From positions 1 to 63,431 of the forward strand of contig JAILAB010000021.1 in NCBI GenBank assembly GCA_024681855.1: 63,431 nucleotides of DNA, read 5' to 3'. A model generated the notes under the pieces. That model did not search any database, was not told the origin of the DNA, and saw nothing but the letters and a program-made list of their open reading frames with translations. Origin of the DNA: Elusimicrobiales bacterium (GTDB lineage: Bacteria; Elusimicrobiota; Elusimicrobia; Elusimicrobiales; UBA9959). Positions 43,345-52,430 of this stretch are shown here, one piece after another (the first letter of the stretch is position 1; each line of letters begins with the position of its first letter). A program made the translations under genes and the position numbers.

Positions 43345-43968
43345 ATGTATTTTTGTGATTGCGGCATAGTGCTGAACAGCCGCCCGCTGCGGGAAAATGA
43401 CCGGATAGTTACCGTTTTCACTCGCAGCGAAGGAAAGTTTGAAGTTAATTTCAAAAGCGTAAGGCTGCAAAAAGCTAAATTGCGGGCCCTTGCGCTGCCA
43501 GTTTCTTGCGGCGATTACCGTTTTTTTCTAAAAAAAGGTTCTAATTTCCCTATATGCACTGGGGGACGCACCATTTCCGTTTATCCTGCAATGAGGGCAA
43601 ACCTTAATTCATTGAACATGGCTTTTCACTTTTGCGAACTTGTAAACAGGCTTACGCCAGCCTGGCAGCCGGCAGAAATGAAATTCTTTCTTCTCTCAGA
43701 TGCTTTTGATGAACTGGAAAAAAACGGCATTTCTTTCTGGCTGAGAATTGCTTTTACGTTAAGGATGCTTGACCTGGCCGGCTTCGGCTTTAGAAACACT
43801 GCCACAGGAATTGATGCGCCTCTCTGGAATGAGCTTCATGATGAACCGCTAAATATGCTGAAAAATCTGCCTGAAGACAAATATGCGGCAGATTATGCTG
43901 ACAGTCTGGCAGGGCGGATTTTTGACAATTTGGGCATACCAATACTGACATTGCCTTTCGTTAAATAA
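43345..43968 (+). CDS. recO: RecO, recombination mediator
   Basis: A 207-residue protein with the RecO OB-fold N-terminus (CDCGIVLNSRPLRENDRIVTVFT, EGKFEVNFKSVR) and an alpha-helical C-terminal part (NMAFHFCELVNRLTPAWQPAEMKFFLLSDAF, FWLRIAFTLRMLDLAGFG). It helps RecR load RecA on SSB-coated DNA. A TTG 18 codons upstream is possible but the ATG at 43345 fits the family. The zinc-finger cysteines of many RecO proteins are absent. It is transcribed away from rpmH; a TACAAT -10-like element is only seven bases before the ATG, and no Shine-Dalgarno site is seen. Confidence 0.85.
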   Translation: MYFCDCGIVLNSRPLRENDRIVTVFTRSEGKFEVNFKSVRLQKAKLRALALPVSCGDYRFFLKKGSNFPICTGGRTISVYPAMRANLNSLNMAFHFCELVNRLTPAWQPAEMKFFLLSDAFDELEKNGISFWLRIAFTLRMLDLAGFGFRNTATGIDAPLWNELHDEPLNMLKNLPEDKYAADYADSLAGRIFDNLGIPILTLPFVK

Positions 43969-44074
43969 ATTGTATCTCTCGAAAAAAACAGACTGAATGA
44001 CTTTATTCAATAAATGTTCAACCGGAAACGCAGATAGTAAAATAATAAACAAAAAGGGCTGCCTTTATATTTCG

Positions 44075-44128
44075 TATAATATCATTATTCCGCATTTTTT
44101 GTTCTTTAATTTTGCGGAATTATTTTTT
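44075..44128 (+). promoter_or_regulatory. glyQS promoter -10 and leader hairpin
   Basis: TATAAT at 44075-44080 shares the flank TTCGTATAATAT with the rpmH promoter but has a poor -35. Just after the expected start point ATTCCGCA (44087-44094) pairs with TGCGGAAT (44113-44120), followed by TATTTTTT. This may be a 5' stabilising hairpin or an attenuator of glyQ. It is too short and lacks the marks of a T-box. Confidence 0.4.
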
Positions 44129-44153
44129 CTTTACTTCTCTATGGAGGCATAAA

Positions 44154-45023
44154 GTGAATTTTCAGGATATGATTATAAGGCTTAACCAGTACTGGGCCAG
44201 GCAGGGCTGCGTGCTGATACAGCCATACGATCTGGAAAAAGGAGCTGGCACATACAATCCGGCCACTTTTTTCGGCTCGCTAACGGAAAAACCTGCGGCT
44301 GTAGCATACGTTGAGCCTTGCCGCCGCCCGGCGGATGCCCGTTTTGGCGAAAACCCTAACCGCCTTGGCAAATACTATCAGTATCAGGTAATAATAAAGC
44401 CCCCTAAAGAAAACATACAGCAGCTTTATCTGAACTCCTTAAAAGCCGTGGGAATAGATTATTCAGAGCATGACATACGCTGGATAGAGGATGACTGGGA
44501 ATCCCCCACGCTTGGAGCTTCCGGCGTAGGCTGGGAAATATGGCTTGACGGAATGGAAGTTACCCAATTCACATATTTTCAGCAGATGGCTTCATACGAT
44601 CTTAACCCGATCACGGTGGAGATAACATACGGCCTTGAAAGGCTTGCCATGTTCGTGCAGAAGAAAAAGACTATTTTTGAAATACTCTGGAATGATGAGC
44701 TTACCTATGGAGACGTGCATTCCGGGCAGGAAGAACAGTTTTCTCATTACAATTTTGAAGAAGCCGATGTTGAGAATATCCGCAGTAATTTCGTCCATTG
44801 GGGCAATGAAGTCCGAAAGCTGGCAAAAAAAGGCTACTATCTGCCAGCTTATGACATGGTAATGAAGTGTTCACAGAACTTCAATCTTCTGGATGCACGC
44901 GGAGCTATTTCCGTATCAGAACGCGCATCTCTTATAAAAGAAATAAGAAACCTGGCCAGGATATGCGCAGGAGCTTACGTAAACAAAGACAATAGCCCTG
45001 AAAAGGAGAATACAGGAAAATGA
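44154..45023 (+). CDS. glyQ: Glycyl-tRNA synthetase alpha subunit
   Basis: A 289-residue class II synthetase subunit that, as alpha2beta2 with GlyS, charges tRNA-Gly. Signatures include [90 protein letters not shown], and [13 protein letters not shown], quoted here in pieces. The start is a GTG at 44154, chosen because GGAGG lies six bases upstream; a TTG further up is unlikely. It overlaps glyS by four bases. Confidence 0.96.
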   Translation: MNFQDMIIRLNQYWARQGCVLIQPYDLEKGAGTYNPATFFGSLTEKPAAVAYVEPCRRPADARFGENPNRLGKYYQYQVIIKPPKENIQQLYLNSLKAVGIDYSEHDIRWIEDDWESPTLGASGVGWEIWLDGMEVTQFTYFQQMASYDLNPITVEITYGLERLAMFVQKKKTIFEILWNDELTYGDVHSGQEEQFSHYNFEEADVENIRSNFVHWGNEVRKLAKKGYYLPAYDMVMKCSQNFNLLDARGAISVSERASLIKEIRNLARICAGAYVNKDNSPEKENTGK

Positions 45024-47092
45024 AAGCTGATGTTTTGCTAGAAATAAGAATTGAAAATATTCCGGCGCGTTTTATAACCTCAGCTGAAGAACAGCTGAAA
45101 AAATACATGGCAGAAGCTGCCGCCGAAGCAAACCTTAAATACGAAAAAATTGAAGCATGCGGCACATATAAAAGATTAGTGCTTTTCATGCGGGGAGTGC
45201 CTGATAAAACGGAAGAGAAAACACAGGTATTTCTTGGCCCTTCAGCCAAGCTGCTGAAAGATGCCAGCGGAAAATATACGAAACAGGCGGAAGGCTTTGC
45301 CAGAGGAAAAGGAACAGTCCCAGAAAAACTTACAATAACAAATGACCCTAAAAAGGGAGAAGTGCTCTCCTTTATAAAGAAGATTCCCGGCATAAAAGCT
45401 GAAAAGGCATTGGCTGAAATTTTCCCTAAAATAATCTCCAGGCTCCAGTTCCCAAAAACCATGGTATGGGAAGCAAGCAGAATGCGTTTCGCGCGCCCCA
45501 TAAGGGGCATAATAGCTATGCGCGGCACAAAAACCATATCTTTCTCCATAGCCGGAATAAAAGCCGGAAGAACCACCGTAGGCCTTAATTCGCTGGGGTC
45601 TCCCAAAGTAGTTATTGACAAGGCAGAAAACTATCTTGAGACAATGGAAAAAGTCAATGTGGTTGCCTCTGACGAAAAACGCCAGATACTGCTGCGCACA
45701 GAGCTGGAAAAGGCCGCCAAAGCGATGAATCTTGAAGCAGACATAGACGAAGGCCTGCTTACAGAAAATGTGTATCTTACGGAATATCCGGTATGCGTTG
45801 TGTCCAATTATTCCCAGGAATTTCTAAAACTTCCGAAAGAGCTTGTGCGCCTGGTAATGAAAAAACAGCTCAAATTCTTTACTACGCATAACAGCAAAGG
45901 AAAACTGGAATCCTATTTCATAGGAATAAGGGATGGAATATCCAAGGGCCAGCAGAATGTGGAAGAAGGATTCAGAAATGTCCTGGAAGCCCGTTTCAGA
46001 GATGCGATTTTCTTCTATGAAAGAGATTTAGCAATGCCTTTGGAAGAATTCCGCAAGAAGCTGAAAACCGTAACTTTCCAGGACAAATTAGGAAGCATGG
46101 AAGACCGTGCGGCAAGGATTGAAAAAATATCCGCATGGCTGGCTAAGAACAATAGCGGCGCAGACGCAAAAATCATTGAGGCCGCAGCGCCACATGTTTT
46201 CTCTGATTTAACCAGCAGTCTGGTGCGTGAATTTACAGAGCTTCAAGGCATTATGGGAGGCTATTACGCAAGCCATGCAGGCATGCCGAAAAAAGCAGCT
46301 GATGCCATAGGCCAGTTCTATTTCCCCGCCTCTGCGGAATCCCCGCTTCCGGAAACGCAAGAGGCCTGCCTTGTTTCCATAGCCGGAAAAACAGACACGC
46401 TTGCAGCGGATTTTTCAACCGGGCAAATTCCTACAGGCAGCGAAGATCCGCATGGACTGCGCCGCCAGGCCTTAGGCCTTATGAGAATAATGCTTGAAAA
46501 AAACATTAAGATAAATCTGCCGGAGCTGTTCAAATATGCTTACTCGCTGCTCCCTGAAGCAGCAAACCAAAGGGATATAAGCGTTCCCATGGAATTTCTA
46601 TGGCAGCGGGCCGAAGGCCTGTTCTCGGCTGAGGGATATGCCTTTGACGAAATAAAGGCCGTAAAAGCATCTTTTATGCTGGGCGGAGACATTGCTGACT
46701 GCGCTGCCAGGCTGAAAGACTTAAGCAAATTGCGTTCCAATAAGGAATTTTCGGAAATCGCAGCCCTTTTCAAAAGAGCAAAGAATATACTTAAGAATGT
46801 AAACGGCAAGCTTTCCGGCATTTCTGATGCCAGCCTGTACCAGACAGAAGAAGAAAAAAATCTTGCATCTGCCTTAGACAAAGCGGAAAAGAAATGCGGG
46901 CCGCTAGCGGAGCAGAAGAAATATGCTGCCGCTCTTACGGGGCTTCTTGCCGTAAAGCCAGCACTTGACACTTTCTTCTTAAAAGTAATGGTTATGGATA
47001 AAGACGAGAAAATCAAGATGAACAGGCTCAACCTTATGAAAAGGGTTACATTGCTGGCAGAAGCAATAGCGGATCTGTCCTCATTGCAGTAA
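45020..47092 (+). CDS. glyS: Glycyl-tRNA synthetase beta subunit
   Basis: A 690-residue beta subunit, needed for tRNA binding. It starts [14 protein letters not shown] and contains [99 protein letters not shown], and a C-terminal anticodon-binding type domain with [18 protein letters not shown]. The ATG overlaps the glyQ stop as ATGA and an AGGAAA site precedes it. A perfect terminator follows 27 bases after the stop. Confidence 0.96.
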   Translation: MKADVLLEIRIENIPARFITSAEEQLKKYMAEAAAEANLKYEKIEACGTYKRLVLFMRGVPDKTEEKTQVFLGPSAKLLKDASGKYTKQAEGFARGKGTVPEKLTITNDPKKGEVLSFIKKIPGIKAEKALAEIFPKIISRLQFPKTMVWEASRMRFARPIRGIIAMRGTKTISFSIAGIKAGRTTVGLNSLGSPKVVIDKAENYLETMEKVNVVASDEKRQILLRTELEKAAKAMNLEADIDEGLLTENVYLTEYPVCVVSNYSQEFLKLPKELVRLVMKKQLKFFTTHNSKGKLESYFIGIRDGISKGQQNVEEGFRNVLEARFRDAIFFYERDLAMPLEEFRKKLKTVTFQDKLGSMEDRAARIEKISAWLAKNNSGADAKIIEAAAPHVFSDLTSSLVREFTELQGIMGGYYASHAGMPKKAADAIGQFYFPASAESPLPETQEACLVSIAGKTDTLAADFSTGQIPTGSEDPHGLRRQALGLMRIMLEKNIKINLPELFKYAYSLLPEAANQRDISVPMEFLWQRAEGLFSAEGYAFDEIKAVKASFMLGGDIADCAARLKDLSKLRSNKEFSEIAALFKRAKNILKNVNGKLSGISDASLYQTEEEKNLASALDKAEKKCGPLAEQKKYAAALTGLLAVKPALDTFFLKVMVMDKDEKIKMNRLNLMKRVTLLAEAIADLSSLQ

Positions 47093-47118
47093 AGTTCTCC
47101 TTAAACCTGGTAAATGAA

Positions 47119-47157
47119 ATAGAAGAAGGCATGAAAAATGCCTTCTTCTATTTTTAT
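47119..47157 (+). terminator. Intrinsic terminator of glyQS
   Basis: A perfect 14-bp stem (ATAGAAGAAGGCAT with ATGCCTTCTTCTAT) around a GAAAA loop, followed by a T run, 27 bases after the glyS stop. Confidence 0.9.
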
Positions 47158-47168
47158 AGAATATAAGA

Positions 47169-48269
47169 ATGAATGCATCAGTAAAAATAACTATTATGCT
47201 AAACGCTCTGCTATTTACTCAATTTGCCTATAATGCGGCAGCAGAGGATAAATTCATGGACAGGGAGCCGCAGCCTTCATCTTATTCATCACTGTGTTCA
47301 TTCTACAGACAGGCAGATCTTCCCCCGGAATCGGAATTTAATAACGGACATGTCTCGGATTTCCGCTCTTGCCGCCTTGAAAACATGGATTTATCGTCCT
47401 ATCCGGAATCTTTTGCGGACCTGGCATCATTTAACAGCTCAACAACATGGCCGGCCAAAGAAAAACTGCCCAAAGGTTTTTCCCCTGATAAAATATTAAA
47501 AAAACAAACCGCAGCAGAAAAAGAAATTAATAAAATAAGAAAACTAGCCAAAGCTGGCAAGGGCCTTTCCATAGGAGTGATTGGAAAACCGATACTGCTT
47601 ACTCATAATGAATATTCCGCAAGCATTGTCAGTTATCGCCAGAGCGCCCTTTCTCCGCTAGCGAACAGGGAAAGCACGGCAGCCATGGGCATGCTAGCTG
47701 GCAAAAATCTCGGCTTTGCGCCTAAAGCCTCAATATACTATGTTTCTCCGCTCTCTTATGGAAAAACTTATGGTGCCAGAGACATGTTCCCCGAATCAAA
47801 AGCATTAAAGCGCATGCTGGACATGAATGCCGAAATGCCGGCAAACAGAAGAATGAAGGCCATTTTGCTGCTTTACCGTGATTATGATAAAGCGATAGAT
47901 GGCATGGAAACGCTGGGAAAGGCAAAAAAAATGGCTAAAGAACAGAATGTGTCTGTTTTTTCAGGCGATGATATTAAGGAGTTTGCTGATTATGACATTC
48001 TGCAGTCAAGGCTGTGCCATGCAGCCTCTCCAGCAGGCAATGCTGCTCTATCACTGGAAGAACCTGGCCCAGAGCTTTTATCAGCTTGGCTGGCTGGACT
48101 TTACTTATCAGCCTTGCATTACTCGCCAGACCTTACAAAGGAAGATTTTTTCTGGCTGCTAAAGAAAACAGCGGCATTTCCAAAGAAAAACAGAAAGAAT
48201 GAAAAAAACAAAAAGAAAATACTTCGTCCGCTCAGGGCCATGGAAATATTAAGAGAGCTTCAGAAATAA
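47169..48269 (+). CDS. Secreted subtilase-like pseudoenzyme (S8 fold, catalytic triad lost)
   Basis: A 366-residue protein with an N-terminal signal peptide (core ITIMLNALLFTQFAYNAAA, cut before ED). The region from about 130 looks like the S8 fold: LSIGVIGKPILLTHNEYSASI matches the strand with catalytic Asp, but Asp is G139; ESTAAMGMLAGKNLGFAPKASIYYVSP matches the HGT segment, but His is E168; and PELLSAWLAGLYLSAL matches the Ser segment, but Ser is about E302. It keeps the GxAPxAxIYYV strand and an LTxEDFxxLLxxTA end. If the alignment is right it is not a protease; it may bind peptides or act as an inhibitor or chaperone. The C-terminal tail is very Lys-rich. It starts 12 bases after the glyS terminator. 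Confidence 0.6.
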   Translation: MNASVKITIMLNALLFTQFAYNAAAEDKFMDREPQPSSYSSLCSFYRQADLPPESEFNNGHVSDFRSCRLENMDLSSYPESFADLASFNSSTTWPAKEKLPKGFSPDKILKKQTAAEKEINKIRKLAKAGKGLSIGVIGKPILLTHNEYSASIVSYRQSALSPLANRESTAAMGMLAGKNLGFAPKASIYYVSPLSYGKTYGARDMFPESKALKRMLDMNAEMPANRRMKAILLLYRDYDKAIDGMETLGKAKKMAKEQNVSVFSGDDIKEFADYDILQSRLCHAASPAGNAALSLEEPGPELLSAWLAGLYLSALHYSPDLTKEDFFWLLKKTAAFPKKNRKNEKNKKKILRPLRAMEILRELQK

Positions 48270-48288
48270 AATTCTTAAAACATTTATC

Positions 48289-48420
48289 GCTCTTTATAAG
48301 AAGATTATTGATTTTACAGTTTTTACGTCATGCTGAATTTATTTCAGAATCTCTGCGGCTTAAAGAGATCCTGAAACAAGTTCAGGACGCCCCAGATGTT
48401 TAAGCAAAGCTTGCCTTAAT
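48289..48420. repeat. Dispersed intergenic repeat, copy 1 (hairpin-forming)
   Basis: Positions 48289-48366 align without gaps to 61084-61161 at about 85% by eye, with the core CGTCATGCTGAATTTATTTC. The rest (48362-48388) adds TCCTGAA-ACAAG-TTCAGGA, a small hairpin. It lies between two convergent genes. Similar CATGCTGAA..TTTCAG repeats are known from many genomes as palindromic intergenic elements. Confidence 0.75.
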
Positions 48421-49844
48421 CAGAAAGGATATCCAACTTTTACCAAAGCATTTGTTCCCTCTCTGCCAAATGCGAAATCGGCGGTTGCAACGAACTGCGG
48501 GCGTATCACCAGGCGAGCGGAAATGCCGGGAGCATAAACAAAATCTCCAGTGCTGAAATCTGCAGGCCGGTCAAAAACCGTGCCAAAGTCAAGGAAAGGG
48601 GCGAGCTCTATTTCATTTATGAAATTGAAAAGATTTGAGCGGGAAAGACGTATGCGTTCCTCTATCGTAAACATGAATTTACCGCGCCCGGTATAACGCC
48701 CGTCGCCAACGCTTCTAAGGCCGGTACTTTCTCCCAGCTTGACCATGGCATAAAAAGGCAGAGCATCTCCGCGCTGAAACTGAAACAGGCAATGCGCTGC
48801 AGTTATAAACCGGCTTTCCTCTTTAAAATTATAATAGCTTTTTATTTGCAAGGTATATGTGCGGTATTCAAATTCTGAACCCAGTTTTTTATTTGAATAT
48901 GCCGCTGAGGCTGAAACATAAGTGCCTTTGGTAGGCAGATAAAGATGATCCGTGTCATCGTAGACAATGGCAAATCTGTTTATGTGAAAACGGCTTTCTT
49001 TGGAAGCATCACCATAAAGCTCAGGATACTTTCTTCTGAACTGTCCCGGATCTACCGGGCCATTAACTATTTTATTCAAAAAAAATGAGTGAGTCAGATT
49101 TATAAAAAAGGAAGCAAAAAGAGGAAAGTCAGCTATAAGTTCTTCCCCAGTTATGTCTAAGGCATAGTTAGCGCGGCCTTTTTTTTCGCTGTCCATAAGG
49201 CCATAGCCATAGAATGAAGGCTTGCCGTTAACCCAGTGCTTAGGTTCCCAGCTTATGCGTATGCCAGTATCTAAAAGGTTTGGGGTATAGTAATAAGCCA
49301 TCAGTTCTTCTTCCACATGATCTGATTTTGAAGCCCTGAATATGAAAAATCTGTTTTCATCTGGGAATAAGAAATGACGATATGTGTAAGTTCCTCCTAA
49401 GTATTTGTTCCAGCTCACAGAGGGAAGTATTACTGATTTTATATCACCGGAATCATTTTTCTTTAATGCCAGCAGCGGCATTATTCCAGCAGTAAGGCCC
49501 AAGTCCTTGTTTGAATCCGCTATAGGGAAAGGCACAAGAACGCCTAATGGAGTATTGACTGTAATCGCCCCTATCACTCTGGCAAATATTCCTGTATCGC
49601 CCTTGCCCTCTGCCGTCAAAGTGGAACGCTCCACGGTGAGGCGGACGGCTTCTTTTGTTTCCGGCTCTATTTTGCGTATCTCATTGCCCTGCACGGCGCG
49701 GCTGTTCATCTTTTCCGCAGCATGGCAGGGAATTTGCAATAACAATGAAAGCACGAAAAAGACAAAAACAAACCTTCTTCCCCTCGCCCCTTGTAAGAAA
49801 GGGGATAGAGGCAAGGGGACTGAAACGCAGGGCAACAGGCTCAT
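48420..49844 (-). CDS. Omp85/BamA-type outer-membrane beta-barrel protein
   Basis: A 474-residue protein with a hydrophobic export signal (about 25-42, ending CHAAE), no visible POTRA domains and a C-terminal barrel of the bacterial surface antigen family. Typical barrel phrases are IVYDDTDHLYLPTKGTYVSAS, GLRSVGDGRYTGRGKFMFTIEERIRLS, LAPFLDFGTVF and a final strand ending in Phe (VKVGYPF), which is recognised by the BAM complex. It is evidence for an outer membrane. Residues 5-24 come from a GC-rich hairpin sequence, so the true start is unsure. It follows nadE by seven bases. Cargo or role unknown. Confidence 0.82.
   Translation of the reverse strand: MSLLPCVSVPLPLSPFLQGARGRRFVFVFFVLSLLLQIPCHAAEKMNSRAVQGNEIRKIEPETKEAVRLTVERSTLTAEGKGDTGIFARVIGAITVNTPLGVLVPFPIADSNKDLGLTAGIMPLLALKKNDSGDIKSVILPSVSWNKYLGGTYTYRHFLFPDENRFFIFRASKSDHVEEELMAYYYTPNLLDTGIRISWEPKHWVNGKPSFYGYGLMDSEKKGRANYALDITGEELIADFPLFASFFINLTHSFFLNKIVNGPVDPGQFRRKYPELYGDASKESRFHINRFAIVYDDTDHLYLPTKGTYVSASAAYSNKKLGSEFEYRTYTLQIKSYYNFKEESRFITAAHCLFQFQRGDALPFYAMVKLGESTGLRSVGDGRYTGRGKFMFTIEERIRLSRSNLFNFINEIELAPFLDFGTVFDRPADFSTGDFVYAPGISARLVIRPQFVATADFAFGREGTNALVKVGYPF
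49782..49820. repeat. GC-rich palindromic sequence inside the omp85 5' end
   Basis: CCCCTCGCCCCTTG and the later CAAGGGG, with AAGGGG and CCCCTT pairing around a six-base loop, make a G/C-run hairpin quite unlike the surrounding AT-rich sequence. It resembles the LPLSPFLQGARGRR-type mini-repeats that appear in or between genes in many bacteria. Confidence 0.45.
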
Positions 49845-49851
49845 TTGTCAG

Positions 49852-51405
49852 TTAATAAAGATTCTTCTTCACAAGAGGGCAGTCCCACTCATAAAAGAAA
49901 GATGCTCCTTTAGCTATTTTCAAACCCATAGGCAGCTGCCGGCGTTTGAATTCATTGTTTTCAATGCGGCGTATGGTCTTTATAGCAACATCTTCAAGTA
50001 TTCCTGCTTTCTTTATCTCTTCCAAATCTCTGTCCTCTTCTACAAACATCCGTACAATCTTGTCAAGCTGGCTGTATGGAGGAAGATCGTCCTCGTCTTT
50101 CTGATTCGGACTTAATTCGGCGGAAGGAGGCCTTGTTATTGTGCCTTTTGGTATTATTTCCTTGTGGCGGTTTATATATTCGGCAAGCTCATATACTTCG
50201 GTCTTAAGTAAATCCGCAATTGGGGCTATTGACCCGACTGTGTCGCCATAAAGAGTGCAGTACCCGACGGCAATTTCCGATTTATTCCCTGTAGCAATGG
50301 CAATGCGTCCTTCGCTGTTTGACAATGCCATTATCGTTATCCCGCGGCTTCTGGACTGCAAGTTCTGCAAGGCCAGGCTCACCTTGCCGTTTTCCGTTTT
50401 TTCGTCCGAAAGACCTATTTCCTGCTTTAATGTATTGAAAATATTTTTTATCGGAACGATGCGTGTAGGCATATTCAGATTTTTTGCCAGTTCCAAAGCC
50501 TGGTCTATGCTGTCCTGCGAAGTGTATTCCGACGGCATAAGTACACCGAGCACATTCTCCCCCCCAATGGCTTTTGCCGTCAATGCCGCAGCGACTGCTG
50601 AATCTATGCCGCCGCTTAAGCCAAGCACAGCTTTTGAAAAGCCCTGCTTTTCAAAAAAATCCCGTATGCCCATTACGAGGGCATTTGCCATGTCCGCAAT
50701 ATCTTCCCTGGGTTCTGGATTATACGGAACTGCCTTTTCCGTGTCTACTGTCAATATTACATCCTCAAAGGCTGGGGCTTCCCCAAGGATTTTGCCTTCC
50801 GGAGATATTACCATGCTGTTGCCGAACAAAATATCAGAATCATTGCCGCCGCAAGGATTGATATATATAGCCGGAACTTTTTCCTTTTTCGCAAGCCCGG
50901 AAAGGCAGTACGTTATTTTTTTGATGCTGTCCCTGCGGTAATAATCTTCGCCGAAAAACAGCATGAAATCAGGCTTTTCAGAAATATCGCCATAGTAAAT
51001 GTCTTCTGAAAACATCGATACAAAAACCTTTTTGCCTGCAAGATCAAGAAGAAAATTTTCTTCATCAAGAGTTTTTTCTTGGCAAATATGAAAATTGCCG
51101 TTTTTTATTACCGCTACGGAATCATTAGAAAACTTGTCATGCGCGACATAGACAGCTCCTAGAATGATTTCAGCTTTTGTTTTAAGGGCTGCAAGCCGGC
51201 TCAATGCCTTTTCCATCTGTGCTCTATTGTATTCCGGAGGATTAGCATATATTTGGCAGCTGCCAAATCCAGTAATTGCGGAATATGGAGCTGCAATTAT
51301 TTCCGCGCCATCTTTGTCCGCTTCCAGAATTGCCTTTTCCAGTCTTTCCGCATTGCCTTCAAAATCATTGGTCTTAGGATTGCTTTGTATTATAGATATT
51401 TTCAT
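49852..51405 (-). CDS. nadE: NAD+ synthetase with degraded glutaminase domain
   Basis: A 517-residue NadE of the two-domain type: an N-terminal nitrilase-like domain (1-245) and a C-terminal synthetase domain with LGLSGGIDSAVAAAL (ATP pyrophosphatase loop), LMPSEYTSQDSI, ATGNKSEIAVGYCTLYGDTVG and IPKGTITRPPSAEL. It makes NAD+ from NaAD. In the glutaminase domain the Glu-Lys-Cys triad reads Y41 (APYSAITGFG), K111 (QEKTLDEEN) and S133 (MFSEDIYY), so two of three residues are lost. The enzyme may use free ammonia. The frame is open for another 276 bases upstream, but this overlaps rpsB and has no family match; the ATG at 51405 begins MKISIIQSNP as expected. Confidence 0.9.
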   Translation of the reverse strand: MKISIIQSNPKTNDFEGNAERLEKAILEADKDGAEIIAAPYSAITGFGSCQIYANPPEYNRAQMEKALSRLAALKTKAEIILGAVYVAHDKFSNDSVAVIKNGNFHICQEKTLDEENFLLDLAGKKVFVSMFSEDIYYGDISEKPDFMLFFGEDYYRRDSIKKITYCLSGLAKKEKVPAIYINPCGGNDSDILFGNSMVISPEGKILGEAPAFEDVILTVDTEKAVPYNPEPREDIADMANALVMGIRDFFEKQGFSKAVLGLSGGIDSAVAAALTAKAIGGENVLGVLMPSEYTSQDSIDQALELAKNLNMPTRIVPIKNIFNTLKQEIGLSDEKTENGKVSLALQNLQSRSRGITIMALSNSEGRIAIATGNKSEIAVGYCTLYGDTVGSIAPIADLLKTEVYELAEYINRHKEIIPKGTITRPPSAELSPNQKDEDDLPPYSQLDKIVRMFVEEDRDLEEIKKAGILEDVAIKTIRRIENNEFKRRQLPMGLKIAKGASFFYEWDCPLVKKNLY

Positions 51406-51431
51406 ACCGCTATTATATAAAATAACTTTTC

Positions 51432-51461
51432 TTGCCCGAATCCCTATCTTTTTTGTATGAT
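51432..51461 (+). promoter_or_regulatory. Putative promoter of rpsB-tsf
   Basis: TTGCCC (51432-51437) and TATGAT (51456-51461) with an 18-base spacer lie 80 bases before rpsB. The leader contains CCTGCC and GGCGGG that can pair, which might serve S2 autoregulation as known for rpsB leaders; that is inference. Confidence 0.45.
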
Positions 51462-51542
51462 ATTGTCCAAAGGTGAAATCCTGCCCCTTGAGCGGCGGGA
51501 AAAGAACCGACAGAGTATATAAACACGGAGGAAGTACCTTAA

Positions 51543-52346
51543 ATGTTAAATGTAACAATGAAAAGCATGCTTGAAGCAGGTGTTCATTTCGGACACCAGA
51601 CACACAGATGGAACCCCAAAATGGGCCGCTACATCTTCGGAGAAAGAAACGGAATTCATATTCTTGACCTTCAGAAAACACAGAAGGAAATAAAGAAGGC
51701 TTACTCCGTGGTTAAAGATGCCGCAAAAGCAGGAAAAACCTTCCTGTTCGTTGGCACAAAGAAACAGGCCAAGGAAATCATAAAAGAAGAAGCTGAAAGA
51801 TCTCAGGTAGCAAGCGTATATGAGAAATGGCTTGGCGGAACTCTTACAAATTTTGAAACTCTGCACAAATCACTGCGCCGTCTTGAAGAACTTGAAAAAT
51901 ATGAAAGAGACGGCCTTTTCAGAGTGATGTCAAAGAAAGAGGTTTCCCGCCTCACAAAGGAGAAAAACCGTCTGGTAAAGCTCCTAAGCGGCATTCGCGA
52001 ACTCAACAAGCTTCCCGACATGATCTTCATCGTTGACCCGGTAAATGAGGCCAATGCCCTTCATGAAGCTCATGTGCTTCGCATACCTGTAGTCGCTGTT
52101 TGCGATACAAACTGCGATCCGGATGACGTGGATTATCCTATTCCCGGCAATGATGACGCAGCCCGCTCAATCCGCTTGTTCTGCGGAGCAATCGCAGATG
52201 CAATTATAGATGGCCGAGCAGAAGCAGAAGCCGAGACTCTTAAGGCAAACGAGCAGAACAGCGAAGAGCAGCCCGAGGAGGCCAAAGAGGAAGCCCCGGC
52301 CGCAGAAGAAGCTGTTGCGGAAAACACAGAGGAAGAAGCTAAATAA
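51543..52346 (+). CDS. rpsB: Ribosomal protein uS2
   Basis: A 267-residue ribosomal protein with [62 protein letters not shown] and [31 protein letters not shown]. After the conserved part (to about 225) the last 40 residues are an acidic Glu/Ala-rich extension. GGAGG lies about 11 bases before the ATG. First gene of the rpsB-tsf pair. Confidence 0.97.
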   Translation: MLNVTMKSMLEAGVHFGHQTHRWNPKMGRYIFGERNGIHILDLQKTQKEIKKAYSVVKDAAKAGKTFLFVGTKKQAKEIIKEEAERSQVASVYEKWLGGTLTNFETLHKSLRRLEELEKYERDGLFRVMSKKEVSRLTKEKNRLVKLLSGIRELNKLPDMIFIVDPVNEANALHEAHVLRIPVVAVCDTNCDPDDVDYPIPGNDDAARSIRLFCGAIADAIIDGRAEAEAETLKANEQNSEEQPEEAKEEAPAAEEAVAENTEEEAK

Positions 52347-52364
52347 AAATCTTCCGCCGCTTAA

Positions 52365-52400
52365 TCCGGAGAGAGGACTGAAAAGCTTCCTCTCACCGGA
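52365..52400 (+). terminator. Hairpin between rpsB and tsf
   Basis: TCCGGAGAGAGGA (52365-52377) pairs with TCCTCTCACCGGA (52388-52400) with one mismatch. No T run follows directly, so it may be an attenuator, partial terminator or RNA-processing site that adjusts tsf relative to rpsB. Confidence 0.5.
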
Positions 52401-52430
52401 ATAAACTTATTTTTGGAGAATTTAAAAAAA

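Noticed and set aside
43969-44153. T-box riboswitch before glyQ
   Set aside because: The leader after the -10 is only about 70 bases and lacks the specifier stem and T-box sequence.
50255-50941. 228-codon frame antisense to nadE
   Set aside because: Shadow of the NadE synthetase domain; no family features.
51406-51681. N-terminal extension of nadE
   Set aside because: The 92 extra codons overlap rpsB and its leader, have no ribosome site, and the family begins at the ATG at 51405.
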